Of a stretch of DNA of 64,000 nucleotides, positions 19,528 through 28,557 are shown one piece after another; position 1 is the first letter of the stretch; each line of letters opens with the position of its first letter. Where the stretch lies: assembly GCA_963777355.1 (NCBI GenBank), contig CAVZQK010000001.1, positions 1 to 64,000 of the forward strand, given 5' to 3'. This stretch comes from DATJHM01 sp963777355. GTDB taxonomy: Bacteria > Chloroflexota > Ktedonobacteria > Ktedonobacterales > Ktedonobacteraceae. The notes below the pieces were generated by a model. That model was not told the origin of the DNA. It worked only from the letters and a program-made list of their open reading frames with translations, and did not search any database. A program made the translations under genes and the position numbers.

Positions 19528-20001
19528 ATGGCAGAGACAGCAAAAAAGGGCAAACTTCAGGTGGGAGAGGCCGCTCCGGACTTTACATTACTCTCTCAGG
19601 ATGGGAGTGAGGTCCATTTTGGAGAGTATCTGGGCAAGAAAGCGATTGTTTTGTACTTCTACCCAAAAGACAATACCCCCGGTTGTACAGCGCAAGCTTG
19701 TGCTTTTAGAGATCGTTACGAGGTGTTTAAAGACGCAGGTGCTGAGGTGATTGGCGTGAGTTCGGATTCCGTAGATGCTCATCAGCAATTTGCTAGCGGT
19801 CAGAAGCTTCCGTTCGTTCTTTTGAGTGATAGCAGTGGTGCGGTGCGCAAACTCTATGGCGTTCCTGCCACCTTTGGCCTCCTACCTGGCCGTGTTACTT
19901 ACGTGATTGATAAGCAAGGGATTGTGCGTCATATCTTCTCTTCGCAGTTTGCTCCTGAGAAGCATATCGACGAAGCCCTCAAAGTTATTCAGGCTTTCTA
20001 A
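19528..20001 (+). CDS. bcp: Peroxiredoxin, Bcp/PrxQ type, right copy
   Basis: 157 residues, identical to the left-arm protein. ATG at 19528 with AAGAAGG nine bases upstream. The two-Cys motif GCTAQAC is intact. The operon continues with the TetR gene after 111 bases, in which GGTTGCTC (20064-20071) and GAGCAACC (20086-20093) form a small hairpin that could tune the second gene. Complete identity here, next to diverged noncoding DNA, suggests purifying selection or recent conversion. Confidence 0.95.
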   Translation: MAETAKKGKLQVGEAAPDFTLLSQDGSEVHFGEYLGKKAIVLYFYPKDNTPGCTAQACAFRDRYEVFKDAGAEVIGVSSDSVDAHQQFASGQKLPFVLLSDSSGAVRKLYGVPATFGLLPGRVTYVIDKQGIVRHIFSSQFAPEKHIDEALKVIQAF

Positions 20002-20112
20002 GAACGTGTTCGCACATCGTTTGCCGAGCTGATTTTCGATGCGTTCTAATGGATGGAGTGAGGGGTTGCTCCCATAGCAAGATGAGAGCAACCTGTGAGA
20101 AAGGGAATGGCG

Positions 20113-20703
20113 ATGAATATGCGAGAACAGATTTTGGCGGCAACGGAACGGGTTATTCAGGAGAAAGGTCTGGCGCGTGCGACGACCAGGGAGATTGCAC
20201 GTGAGGCGGGTTGCTCAGAAGGTACCCTTTACAAGCATTTCGCCACGAAAGAAGATTTATTCCTGGCGGTTATACAAACCTACTTACCTGAAGTCGCGGA
20301 AGCTGTCTCACCAGAGATGGCTGGCAAACTGAGCGTACAGGAGAATTTGGAAAATATCGCTCAGGCAATAATTAATTATTATGAAAAGCTGTTGCCACTC
20401 AGCATCTCACTTTTTGCTGATCTGGATCTTTTAGCACGCCATCGCCAATGGATGCATGAGCAAAAAGCGGGACCATTAAATATCTATCACCGTATCTCCC
20501 TCTATATCCAGGCCGAGCAGAAATTGGGGCGCATAAAAAAAGAGCTTGAGCCTTTCGATATTGCTGCTAGCCTGCTTGGCCCCTGTTATCAGTATGTCTT
20601 TATTCAATACTTTGATGGTAGCGATCCCTTTCCTCTCGCCAGCAAACAGTTTGTTCAGAGGATCGTCAATATTCTGCTCGTAGGGATCGCCGTTCCTGAG
20701 TAA
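20113..20703 (+). CDS. TetR/AcrR family regulator, right copy
   Basis: 196 residues from ATG 20113 (AGAAAGGG seven bases upstream). HTH ATTREIAREAGCSEGTLYKH as in the left copy; one residue differs (Glu for Asp near residue 155). Probably represses its own operon through the palindromes at 19449-19500. A link to peroxide or electrophile sensing is inferred only from the peroxiredoxin partner; no Cys-based sensor is evident. Confidence 0.9.
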   Translation: MNMREQILAATERVIQEKGLARATTREIAREAGCSEGTLYKHFATKEDLFLAVIQTYLPEVAEAVSPEMAGKLSVQENLENIAQAIINYYEKLLPLSISLFADLDLLARHRQWMHEQKAGPLNIYHRISLYIQAEQKLGRIKKELEPFDIAASLLGPCYQYVFIQYFDGSDPFPLASKQFVQRIVNILLVGIAVPE

Positions 20704-20737
20704 AAAAGTCTTGCTTATTTTCTTCCTGATTTTTGTT

Positions 20738-21124
20738 TTATACTCTCCTTTTTGCACTGGATATGAGCCGCTCAATCATATCCATCAATTCATCTATATC
20801 TACTGGTTTGCTCAGGCCGACAATCCCTCGTTGCTTAATCTCTTCATAGGGAAGGTTTGCACTCAACATCATTGCTGGCACTGAGCGCAATGGTTCAAGT
20901 GCATGAAGTCGATCATATAATTCAATGCCGGTCATATGGGGGAGATGATAATTTAAAATAAAGAGAGCAGGTGTCAGGCCCTGGACCAGGTTTAGCGCTT
21001 GTATCCCATTCGTTGCTAGCACAACTTGATACTCTTCTTCTAAAAGATGCAAGAGAAAACAGCTAATATCAGCATCATCTTCTACCACGAGAATCAGTTC
21101 AGATGTTTTTTGCTTTTCTGTCAT
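20738..21124 (-). CDS. Receiver-only response regulator lacking the phospho-acceptor Asp, right copy
   Basis: 128 residues. Asn58 replaces the phosphorylatable Asp exactly as in the left copy, so the change predates the duplication or is shared by both. Two residues near the C-terminus differ (Asp for Asn in ELMDMIERL and Ser for Asn in ISSAKRRV). Ends 34 bases from the TetR stop, tail to tail. ATG at 21124 with GGAGAGG upstream. Confidence 0.88.
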   Translation of the reverse strand: MTEKQKTSELILVVEDDADISCFLLHLLEEEYQVVLATNGIQALNLVQGLTPALFILNYHLPHMTGIELYDRLHALEPLRSVPAMMLSANLPYEEIKQRGIVGLSKPVDIDELMDMIERLISSAKRRV

Positions 21125-21230
21125 ATGCCTCTCCGATATCGTTATTACTCTTTATACGTGGTATTTATTCTCCCTCGTTTCAGCTTGTGCTAACTCAATG
21201 ACTAATGATCGGCCTAAACTGATCTTGCGT

Positions 21231-21267
21231 AAAAAACAACCTCATTTTTTCTAGAAATGAGGTTGTT
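21231..21267 (-). terminator. Rho-independent terminator after nitroreductase, right copy
   Basis: Mirror of 8357-8393: the stem AACAACCTCAT with ATGAGGTTGTT, and on the minus strand a T run (21231-21236 as A on plus) follows it. Confidence 0.92.
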
Positions 21268-21289
21268 GGAAAATTTCCAGATGCTGAAA

Positions 21290-21946
21290 CTACCATTTAT
21301 TCCAATGCAGAATTGGATCAAGCGGTTCACGGGCACCCGGTTTGAAATCTGTACCACCAAGTGTGTATGCTACGGGAATCAAGGCCGCCTGTGTGAACTT
21401 CTCAAAGGGAATCTCCAATAGCTGCGCCGCTTCTTTTTCATAAACCAGGTGCAGCGAGGTCCAGGCGGTACCCAGTCCGCGTTCGCGTGCTGCCAGCATG
21501 AAACTCCAGGTGGCAGGAAGAATCGAACCCCATGCCCCTGCCTGCGCCGCCGCCGGGAAATTTTCCAGCCGACCAGCAATACACGGAATCAGATGGACTG
21601 GGACCTCGTGAAGATGGTCAGCCAGATAGTTCGATGACTCACCGATCCGTATCTGTGTAGCCCTACGCGAACGCTCCATCTTCTGCGTGCGTCCGGAAGC
21701 AATCTGTTGCTTGTAATAATCAGTGAATGATTGCTTATAAAGGTCAGCTAACCCTTTCCGTTTTTCAGGATCAGTCACAATCACAAATTGCCATTGCTGG
21801 CTGTTGCTCCCGGAGGGAGCCTGAAGCGCGATCTCCAGGCATTCACGCAAAACTTCTTCTTCTACTGGACGCGAGAAATCCAGGCGTTTGCGCACAGAGC
21901 GTGTGGTAGTCAGAACCTGGTCAGCACTGAGATTTAGATGAACCAT
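21290..21946 (-). CDS. Nitroreductase family FMN oxidoreductase, right copy
   Basis: 218 residues, same motifs as the left copy: SVRKR near the N-terminus for FMN phosphate contact, APSGSNSQQWQF and GLGTAWTSLHL. The one protein difference is Leu for Phe in GSILPATWS. Start ATG 21946 with AAGGAG upstream. Monocistronic, with its own terminator. Divergent from the short HicB-like gene, with about 90 bases between them. Confidence 0.9.
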   Translation of the reverse strand: MVHLNLSADQVLTTTRSVRKRLDFSRPVEEEVLRECLEIALQAPSGSNSQQWQFVIVTDPEKRKGLADLYKQSFTDYYKQQIASGRTQKMERSRRATQIRIGESSNYLADHLHEVPVHLIPCIAGRLENFPAAAQAGAWGSILPATWSFMLAARERGLGTAWTSLHLVYEKEAAQLLEIPFEKFTQAALIPVAYTLGGTDFKPGAREPLDPILHWNKW

Positions 21947-22038
21947 CCGATTTTTTCTCCTTAAAATTGAGCAATGTTGTTGAGTGTTCGTTTCCTTGTT
22001 TATTTTTCCAGTTGGAAAGAAGAGCTATACTGTATGGT

Positions 22039-22194
22039 ATGATACGTATTATGAAAGTAGCAAGGGATGGGCGGAGGACGTATGGTAAGACGTATGAAGA
22101 AGCGGTAAAGCAAGGTCAGGATGCAATTGAAAGCTGGATTGCTGATGCAGTTGCTTCACAAGAACCTGTACCACCGCCGCGCGTGGCTGCTTGA
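22039..22194 (+). CDS. Short HicB-like antitoxin domain protein, right copy
   Basis: 51 residues, identical to the left copy. The strand-helix segment with TYEEAVKQGQDAIESWI and the PVPPP end is the recognisable HicB half-domain. In the family HicB neutralises the HicA mRNA interferase, often from the same operon; here no HicA-like ORF is next to it, so it is an orphan or a remnant. The start is uncertain: Met at 22039 or 22051, or an upstream start at 21967. Confidence 0.6.
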   Translation: MIRIMKVARDGRRTYGKTYEEAVKQGQDAIESWIADAVASQEPVPPPRVAA

Positions 22195-22202
22195 AGAGAA
22201 AG

Positions 22203-22244
22203 AGAAGAGAAGGCTATCTTCAACGAAGTAGCCTTCTCTTCTTT
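22203..22244. terminator. Bidirectional terminator between hicB-like gene and pdhC, right copy
   Basis: A 14-bp stem (AGAAGAGAAGGCTA with its complement ending near 22242) separates the convergent genes. It is slightly changed from the left copy at its base and loop. Confidence 0.85.
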
Positions 22245-22266
22245 ACTTCCTGTGGCTAAAATTAGT

Positions 22267-23597
22267 CTATCCTAGCAGTGCGTATGGATCTTGCAGCAAG
22301 CGTTTCACCTCCTGCAAGAAGCGGGCCACGCCTGCACCGTAAATAATACGATGGTCGGCTGAAAGGGTTACCCCCATGATATCGCGAATAACGGGTTGAC
22401 CGTCTATCGGCACAAATGTTTTGCGCGTCGAGGCCACTGCGAGAATCCCTGCTTCCGGTGGATTGATGATTGCGGTAAAGTCAGTCACATCCATCATTCC
22501 CAGATTAGAGACGGAGAAGGTCCCCCCGGAGAAGTCATTCGTCGTTAGCTTGTTGGCTCGCGCCTTCTCAATGAGCGCTTTCGCTTCCCTGGCAATCGAG
22601 CGCACGCCCTTGATATTAGCATCGCGGATCACTGGCACAACCAGGCCATTTGGCACATCTACCGCAATTCCGATATTGATGTGTTTGTGGCGGATGATCT
22701 GGTTCTCTTTCCAGGAGCTATTCACCTCTGGAAATTTCTCCAGGGCCAGGGCACAGGCTTTTACAATCAGGTCGTTGACGCTGACCTTCACACCACCCTC
22801 GCCCGCGCTGGCATTCAGCGACTGGCGCATCGCCAGGACGTCGGTCATATCGATCTCGCTCCGTACATAAAAATGCGGAACCGTCGTTTTCGACTCTGTC
22901 AGGCGGCGTGCCACTGTTTTCTGCATCTGCGTCGGATTGATTACTTCGTCATCCGGCGCGTTCGCTGGCAGACTCGGTGCCGCCTGCGCGACCTGTGGCG
23001 GTGTTTCGGGAATCGTCTGTACTGCGGCTGCGGCTGGTGCGCTGGTTGTCGTCTGCCGCTCAATATGGCTGCCCAGATCGTCGCGTACAATGCGCCCACC
23101 CGGACCTGTGCCCTGGATTTGGCGCAGATCAATATTGTGCTCTTCGGCGATACGACGTGCCAGAGGCGAAGCTTTGATACGCAGACCGTTCTGGTTCTCC
23201 ATATTCCCAGCGCTAAGACTCTCGCTCTGCGCTGTCAGAGGCTGAAAATTCTTGCTGATCGCTGCCGCACTATTCGCAGATGCTCAGCTTGAGATGTGCT
23301 AGTCTGGGCCTGTGCTGAAGACGCCTGTGGCTGTGCTGGAGTCGCTTTTTGAGCGCTTTTCTGACCCGAACCGATCAGCGCAATCGCCTGACCAATAGGC
23401 GCTGTCTCTCCTTCTTTGATCAGGATCTGCTCAAGAATGCCGGTGTCGTAGGATTCGATCTCCATGTTTGCTTTGTCGGTCTCTACCTCAGCCAGAATAT
23501 CGCCGCGCTTTACTTGATCTCCAGACTTTTTCAGCCAGCGTGTGATAGTTCCTTCCTGCATGGTATCGCTAAGACGCGGCATGGTTACTTCAGGCAT
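22267..23597 (-). CDS. pdhC: Dihydrolipoamide acyltransferase E2, right copy, one frameshift
   Basis: The expected product is 443 residues, transferring the acyl group from lipoyl-lysine to CoA in the core of the pyruvate or branched-chain dehydrogenase complex. The lipoyl domain has K42 in DKANMEIE; an Ala/Gln/Pro-rich linker follows; the E3/E1-binding domain reads ASPLARRIAEEHNIDL; the catalytic domain ends with DHRIIYGAG, holding the catalytic His and Tyr where many E2 enzymes have Asp, a known variant. A G is missing at about 23281 (GAGCATCTG against GAGGCATCTG in the left arm), breaking the linker. A sequencing slip or a real lesion are both possible. Confidence 0.85.
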
Positions 23598-24592
23598 GAC
23601 TAAAGCTCCTTCGACGGGGGATAATCTCGTTGATTGCATCGGTGAGCTGCTTTGCTCCGGTAAGGGCCGCCAGCTCTAAAGGTTTGGAGTAGGGCAATGG
23701 CACTTCAACACCGGCCACACGCTTGACCGGCGCATCCAGATAATCAAAGGCCTCTTCCTGAATCGTCGCCGCAATCTCAGCTCCAACTCCATAAGAGCGC
23801 CAGTCTTCCTCGAAGATGATTGCCCGGTTGGTCTTTTTGACTGAGTTGATGATTGTCTCGCTATCCAGGGGACGCAGCGAGCGTACGTCGATAACTTCGA
23901 CGCTGATACCGCTCTCTTGCTCAATACGCTGGGCGGTCTCTAATGCGACAGAGGCCATGCGTGAGTAGCTGATGATGGTTACGTCAGAACCCTCTTTGGT
24001 TACCTTCGCTTTGCCAAAGGGAATCGTGTAATCTCCATCTGGAACCTCGCCTTTGATGTTATACAACGCCAGATTCTCTAAAAAGATGACGGGATTGTTG
24101 TCGCGAATTGCTGTGCGCAGCAGGCCCTTCGCGTCCGCGGGCGTCGAAGGTGCTACTACCTTCAGACCTGGCACGTGGGCAAACCAGACCTCAAGATTTC
24201 TGGGAATGGGTGGCGGAGAGCTGCTGACCACCACCGCCAGGGGTGCGAATTACCATCGGAATGGGGCATTGTCCGCCGAACATGTAGTAGATTTTTGCCG
24301 CATGGTTTACGATCTCGTCCATCGCTAGAATGATGAAGTTGATGGTCATAATCTCAACTACTGGACGTAATCCCAGCATGGCTGCCCCTGCCGCCATGCC
24401 AACAAAGCCGTTCTCAGCGATAGGCGTATCCACTACGCGCTTTGACCCAAACTCTTTCAAAAGACCGGCTGTGATCTTGTACGACCCTTCAAAGTTTCCG
24501 ATCTCTTCGCCTAGTAAAAAAACATTCTCGTCGCGCAACAATTCTTCACGGAGTGTATCATGGAGCGCCTGCCGAAAGGTGATCTCGGCCAT
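23590..24592 (-). CDS. pdhB: Pyruvate dehydrogenase E1 beta, right copy, one frameshift
   Basis: The expected product is about 333 residues. E1 beta pairs with E1 alpha to decarboxylate pyruvate using thiamine diphosphate. It starts one base after the pdhA stop and overlaps pdhC by 8 bases, a tightly coupled operon. Conserved segments include LGEEIGNFEGSYKITAGL, DTPIAENGFVGMAAGAAMLG and GGQCPIPMVIRTPGGGG. An extra base in the AAA at 24197-24199 shifts the frame after SATHSQ, and the remainder is open to 23590. The left copy is correct at this point, so one copy or the consensus is wrong here. Confidence 0.87.
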
Positions 24593-24593
24593 C

Positions 24594-25652
24594 CTAGTTG
24601 TCTCCCTTCAATGCATCATCTGCTGCATATACAAAGTCATGAAGTCCTTCAACTGCCGGATAAGGACTCTCTTCGGCAAACTGGACAGCCTCGTCGATCT
24701 CACGTTGTGCCTGTGTATCAATCTCTTCTATCTGCTTGGCAGTGAGTAGACCCGAATCGCTCAAGCGTTTCGCAAAGAGTTGAAGCGGATCTTGCTGCGC
24801 ACGGTTGCGCTCAACTTCTTCTCGCTCCCGATAGCGGTCAGGATCAACGACTGAGTGACCACGGAAACGATAGCTCATTGCCTCAATCAGGCTTGGCTCA
24901 TGCTGCTCACGCGCCAGCTTGGTCGCACGGAGCATAGCGTCTCGCACTGCCAATACATCGGTTCCGTCGACGCGCTCGCTATACATGTCGAAGGCTCGCG
25001 CTTTGCGGTAGAGCTCAGGCACCGCTGAACCCTGTTCTGTGCGTAGCCCCATCCCATATCCATTGTTTACGATAAAGAAGATAATGGGCAGATGATAAAT
25101 CTTGGCCAGGTTGAGGGATTCATAGAAGGGACCACCGTTGGTAGTGCCATCTCCCATCTGGCAGGCAACTACTTCATTGGTTCCACGATACGAGATCGCG
25201 AAGGCGGCACCTGTTGCTAACGGAAGCTGACCACCGACGATTCCATATCCGCCCATAAAGCGATGTTCAATGCTGAAGAGGTGCATCGAACCACCGCGAC
25301 CACGCGAGCAACCGGTCTCTTTCCCGAAGAGCTCAGCCATCGCTGATTGCGCAGAAATGCCACGACAGAGGGCATAGCCATGTTCCCTGTAGTTGGTATA
25401 GATGTAGTCTTGAGGTCCCAGTGCAGCGCAGAAGCCCGCTACTGTTGCCTCTTCTCCCAGATTGAGGTGGCAGTATCCACCGATACGTGCCTTGTTGTAC
25501 ATCTCTCCCGATTTTTCTTCAAAATGACGGGTTAAGACCATTTGATAGTAGTAGTGCAGCAAAGTATCCCGGTCTTCATTTGCGGGGAGCGTGGCGACGC
25601 CTGGTGTACCCTTCGCTTTCAAATCGCGTGCCTTTTGCTGGTCCGTATTCAT
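24594..25652 (-). CDS. pdhA: Pyruvate dehydrogenase E1 alpha, right copy, intact
   Basis: 352 residues from the ATG at 25652, preceded by AAAGGAA; in-frame codons upstream to 25760 are judged leader. The thiamine diphosphate motif GDGTTNGGPFYESLNL followed by IIFFIVNNGYGMG is complete, as are YREHGYALCRGI and GRGGSMHLFS, which bind the cofactor and contact E1 beta, and the RFRGHSVVDPDRYR phosphorylation-loop equivalent. First gene of pdhA-pdhB-pdhC. No E3 (lipoamide dehydrogenase) gene is in the window. Specificity for pyruvate rather than other 2-oxo acids is inferred from family resemblance. Confidence 0.93.
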   Translation of the reverse strand: MNTDQQKARDLKAKGTPGVATLPANEDRDTLLHYYYQMVLTRHFEEKSGEMYNKARIGGYCHLNLGEEATVAGFCAALGPQDYIYTNYREHGYALCRGISAQSAMAELFGKETGCSRGRGGSMHLFSIEHRFMGGYGIVGGQLPLATGAAFAISYRGTNEVVACQMGDGTTNGGPFYESLNLAKIYHLPIIFFIVNNGYGMGLRTEQGSAVPELYRKARAFDMYSERVDGTDVLAVRDAMLRATKLAREQHEPSLIEAMSYRFRGHSVVDPDRYREREEVERNRAQQDPLQLFAKRLSDSGLLTAKQIEEIDTQAQREIDEAVQFAEESPYPAVEGLHDFVYAADDALKGDN

Positions 25653-26528
25653 GAGGTCTGGCGTTCCTTTCTTACTCAAAATTGAGCAAGTCAAAAGTAT
25701 TTTGAATATATGCTTGCCTAGAGACGAGAAATAGCGCGTGCTTCTACCCCTTTCTCCCACTCAACCCCTTTGCTGTCACTAAAAAGGGACATGAAGCGGC
25801 AGATCACTACGAGGCTCACTCCTGCGCCTGCTGGCCCTACTGCCTGGAGCCGATATATAGATACTCTGGTTTCGTATGCATTGTACCACTCATTATCACG
25901 CAGGCAAACTGCTAGAATGACCTCTCGATTCTCGTAAGCTTGTATGAATGTACCAACGCTCTTAACTGCTCTTTTTACTTTTATCATTCCAGCGTAGTGA
26001 GTCGCTGTTGGGATTGGATAACCACTAACTAGAATTTGCCTTTGTCTCCTTCTGACAGATGAATAGATAACAATATGCTTTGTATTCTCTATGAGGAACG
26101 CATCAGGTTTAAAACGACAATAGGTAGGTAATAATTGGTACTGATAAGGTTGATAGATTGTCTATCAAAACTTCAGAAATAGCTCCCAAAGATAGCTATT
26201 GATGCTGTTTGGTCAGAAGTAAGGCTCCGTATCATAATAGATTGAATCTCTTACCTGCGCCCGACATAATTTGTTATCTTCCCATATAATATCATAGCAA
26301 ACAGTACGTTTCTACTGGTGACGATGGTACTCCTGGTACGACGAAAAATCTTTAGTATTGTGAACCGACAACCCCTACTTCATACGTATAAGAACTATCC
26401 TAAAAGATAGGTCTCATACGTACACGATCAGGGAAGCTGGTGCGCCTATTTGAATTCTGGGCTGCTTCACTATTTTTGCTTCTATTGCTTGATATGTTGG
26501 ATACAACAGCATGAAAAGGATGGTCGTT
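25653..26528. other. 876-bp divergent intergenic region (pdhA / aquaporin), right copy
   Basis: Mirror of 3103-3978 and the same length. An 89-codon minus-strand reading at 25718-25987 overlaps the pdhA leader, has no family resemblance and is not kept open in the left arm, so it is not called. Inverted repeats kept here are TTGATAGA/TCTATCAA near 26150-26168 and the 36-bp element at 26385-26420. It should hold the promoters of both divergent transcripts. Confidence 0.6.
26385..26420. promoter_or_regulatory. Imperfect 36-bp inverted repeat upstream of aquaporin
   Basis: CGTATAAGAACTATCC pairs with AGATAGGTCTCATACG with two mismatches or wobble positions around a short A-rich centre. The element is also present in the left arm near 3210-3246. 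It lies about 110 bases upstream of the aquaporin start. It could be an operator or a terminator-like stem; no T run follows. Confidence 0.45.
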
Positions 26529-27254
26529 ATGCTGAGAAAATATGCTGCTGAGCTTATTGGGACGTTCGCGCTCGTTTTCTTCGGCTGTGGCGCAAGAGAT
26601 ATGGTGGGCGATACAACGCAATTTGCTGGTATTCTTCTGGTCCATCTGACCTTTGGTTTAACGATCGCTGCTATGGTCTATATGTTTGGCTATCTCTCTT
26701 CCGCGCATTTTAATCCCGCAATTACTTTCGGGTTTGCTTTGTCAAAGCGCTTCCCCTGGCGCTATGTGCTTCCTTACTGGCTGGCTCAGGCTCTGGGTGG
26801 CCTCCTCGCTGTTAGCTGCCACGCACTTTTTATTCCTGATCAAGCCGTCGCTGCTCATTATGGCGCAAATATACCAAAGATTGGCATTTTTGCTGCCCTG
26901 GGTGTGGAAGTCGTTCTGACGTTTTTCTTGATGATGGTGAGTATGGCTAGCGCTACTGATAAGCGTTTCAAACGTTCCGATAGTGGTATGACGGTTGGTT
27001 TTACGATTATTGTCTCTGGCCTGATGGCTAACTCGTTATCGGGTGGCAGTATGAATCCTGTGCGCAGCCTGGCTCCCGCTCTTTTTGCCGGAGGTGAGGC
27101 CCTTGCCAATTCCTGGATCTATGTGCTCGCTCCTCTTTGTGGCGCTGCTCTTGGCGCTGTTATCTACGAATTTTTGCGCGGAAGCCAGGAACATGCGAAA
27201 CCTGTGGTTGAAGATCTGCCGCAAACTTCCTTTGTGAAAGAACATCAGTTATGA
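26529..27254 (+). CDS. Aquaporin (MIP family), intact right copy
   Basis: 241 residues from ATG 26529, with AAAGGA about eight bases upstream; an earlier in-frame ATG (26511) is less likely. Six membrane helices and two re-entrant half-helices are evident. The first motif is HFNPA. The second reads GGSMNPVRSLAPA, with Val in place of the usual Ala. Ser-Leu after NPVR resembles water channels (NPARS) more than glycerol facilitators (NPARD). It is divergent from pdhA and co-directional with the zinc-binding genes downstream after 300 bases. Confidence 0.92.
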   Translation: MLRKYAAELIGTFALVFFGCGARDMVGDTTQFAGILLVHLTFGLTIAAMVYMFGYLSSAHFNPAITFGFALSKRFPWRYVLPYWLAQALGGLLAVSCHALFIPDQAVAAHYGANIPKIGIFAALGVEVVLTFFLMMVSMASATDKRFKRSDSGMTVGFTIIVSGLMANSLSGGSMNPVRSLAPALFAGGEALANSWIYVLAPLCGAALGAVIYEFLRGSQEHAKPVVEDLPQTSFVKEHQL

Positions 27255-27554
27255 ATGTTACCTCTCCTACTCTTCTTTCTTCTCTTCTCTCTCTGGCTCT
27301 TCTTTCTTTCTGTTGAGGCGCATTGGAGAAATCTCCCCTTCCATTTTTTTTGCAAAGCGGCTATTATGATAGACAGCAGCTTCTACGTCTATGAAGATAG
27401 ATGGATGATTCTTGCCGCATTGGCCTGTTTGGTCGAACCTCTTATAATGAACTGGATTGTCTCTTGTTCAGCCAAAAATTCTAAGGAGAGCCTGGGATTT
27501 TTCCAGCTATGTAGCGAGGAAAATACTGTATTGCTTCTGAAAGGAGATCTAGAG

Positions 27555-28541
27555 ATGAGCTCGCTCTTTGGTAAAGTGCGACACACAATCGGTATTGGCT
27601 TGGATGAGCAAGAGTTGTACGAACGGGCCTTTGAAAAAGGTGTCCTGTTGCAAGACTTTAGCAAGGCTGCTGATCTCTTTGAGGATGCATCTAAAAAAGC
27701 TAATGAACATGGCAATCAGGCTCTGGCGGCACGGGCGGCGGCAAATGGACTGTTGTATCGCTATCTGGCAACACAGAATCCCGGCTCGTTGCATCACTTG
27801 ATCCATCTTTTGCGCGGCCTGGTCGAGATCGAACAGATCGGTGGTCCGCCTCATGAGATGATGGCAACTGAGCCGCTCTATGCTGAGCTGGATTGCCGTC
27901 TGGTGGAGGCTACGATTGTGCAGGCGATGGATGATGTGATGCGTCTACGCGATCTGCATAAGTTGGCCAGCACGAAATTCCTGGCTATTATCCGCAATCC
28001 TCTCCTGACTTATGCCTATGTCAGGTCAGGCAACGGCCACGATGAGCGCTCCGATGAGCGTTATTTTTTCCACGAAGGTATGTATCAGTTCTATGAGGCC
28101 ATGCTGAAGAAAGATAGTGATCCTGGTGCCGCTGCTGAAGATCTGGCCCTGGCTCTGCAAGCTTTCCGGCGCTGTAACGATACAAATCGCATTGAGCGCA
28201 TGGAGACCTTATTGAATAATTGGCGCGTGGTGCGCACCTGCTGGATCTGCCACCGTGAAGTTCAGGGGGCCGATCTCCACTTTACTCTCAGTCGGGCCAT
28301 TCTGACACCCTATACCAGGAATCTCCTGGAGAAGCTGAATCAGGACCCTTTTACGCTAAATCTTCAGACAATGCATGTTGTTGTGTGTACTCCCTGTGGT
28401 TCTATGATTACCTTTCGCGCAGCAGATGAAGCCGAGCGCGTGCGCCGCGATCTGTTGCTACAATTGGCTGAAGCCCATACACGCATCGATACCCTTGCTG
28501 AACGCGTGCAGCGCTTAGAGCAACGACCAATCGTGCGTTAA
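27555..28541 (+). CDS. TPR-like protein with two CxxC pairs and C-terminal coiled coil
   Basis: 328 residues. The ATG at 27555 is chosen because AAAGGAG lies eight bases upstream; the frame is open further back to 27255 with a hydrophobic but unsupported extension. Residues 17-75 resemble TPR helices (ELYERAFEKGVLLQDFSKAA). CWIC (C229, C232) and CTPC (C278, C281) could form one zinc site. The last 40 residues are a coiled coil (AHTRIDTLAERVQRLEQ). It runs 16 bases ahead of the zinc-ribbon gene, so they are co-transcribed. No function is recognised. Confidence 0.8.
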   Translation: MSSLFGKVRHTIGIGLDEQELYERAFEKGVLLQDFSKAADLFEDASKKANEHGNQALAARAAANGLLYRYLATQNPGSLHHLIHLLRGLVEIEQIGGPPHEMMATEPLYAELDCRLVEATIVQAMDDVMRLRDLHKLASTKFLAIIRNPLLTYAYVRSGNGHDERSDERYFFHEGMYQFYEAMLKKDSDPGAAAEDLALALQAFRRCNDTNRIERMETLLNNWRVVRTCWICHREVQGADLHFTLSRAILTPYTRNLLEKLNQDPFTLNLQTMHVVVCTPCGSMITFRAADEAERVRRDLLLQLAEAHTRIDTLAERVQRLEQRPIVR

Positions 28542-28557
28542 TTAGAGATAGGGAGCT

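Noticed and set aside
22267..22420. E2 active site DHRIIYG as a dead enzyme
   Set aside because: Tyr at the Asp position is a known natural variant in plastid, cyanobacterial and other E2 enzymes, while the catalytic His is present.
25718..25987. 89-codon minus-strand ORF in the pdhA leader
   Set aside because: It overlaps the pdhA upstream region, is not kept open in the left arm and has low-complexity composition.
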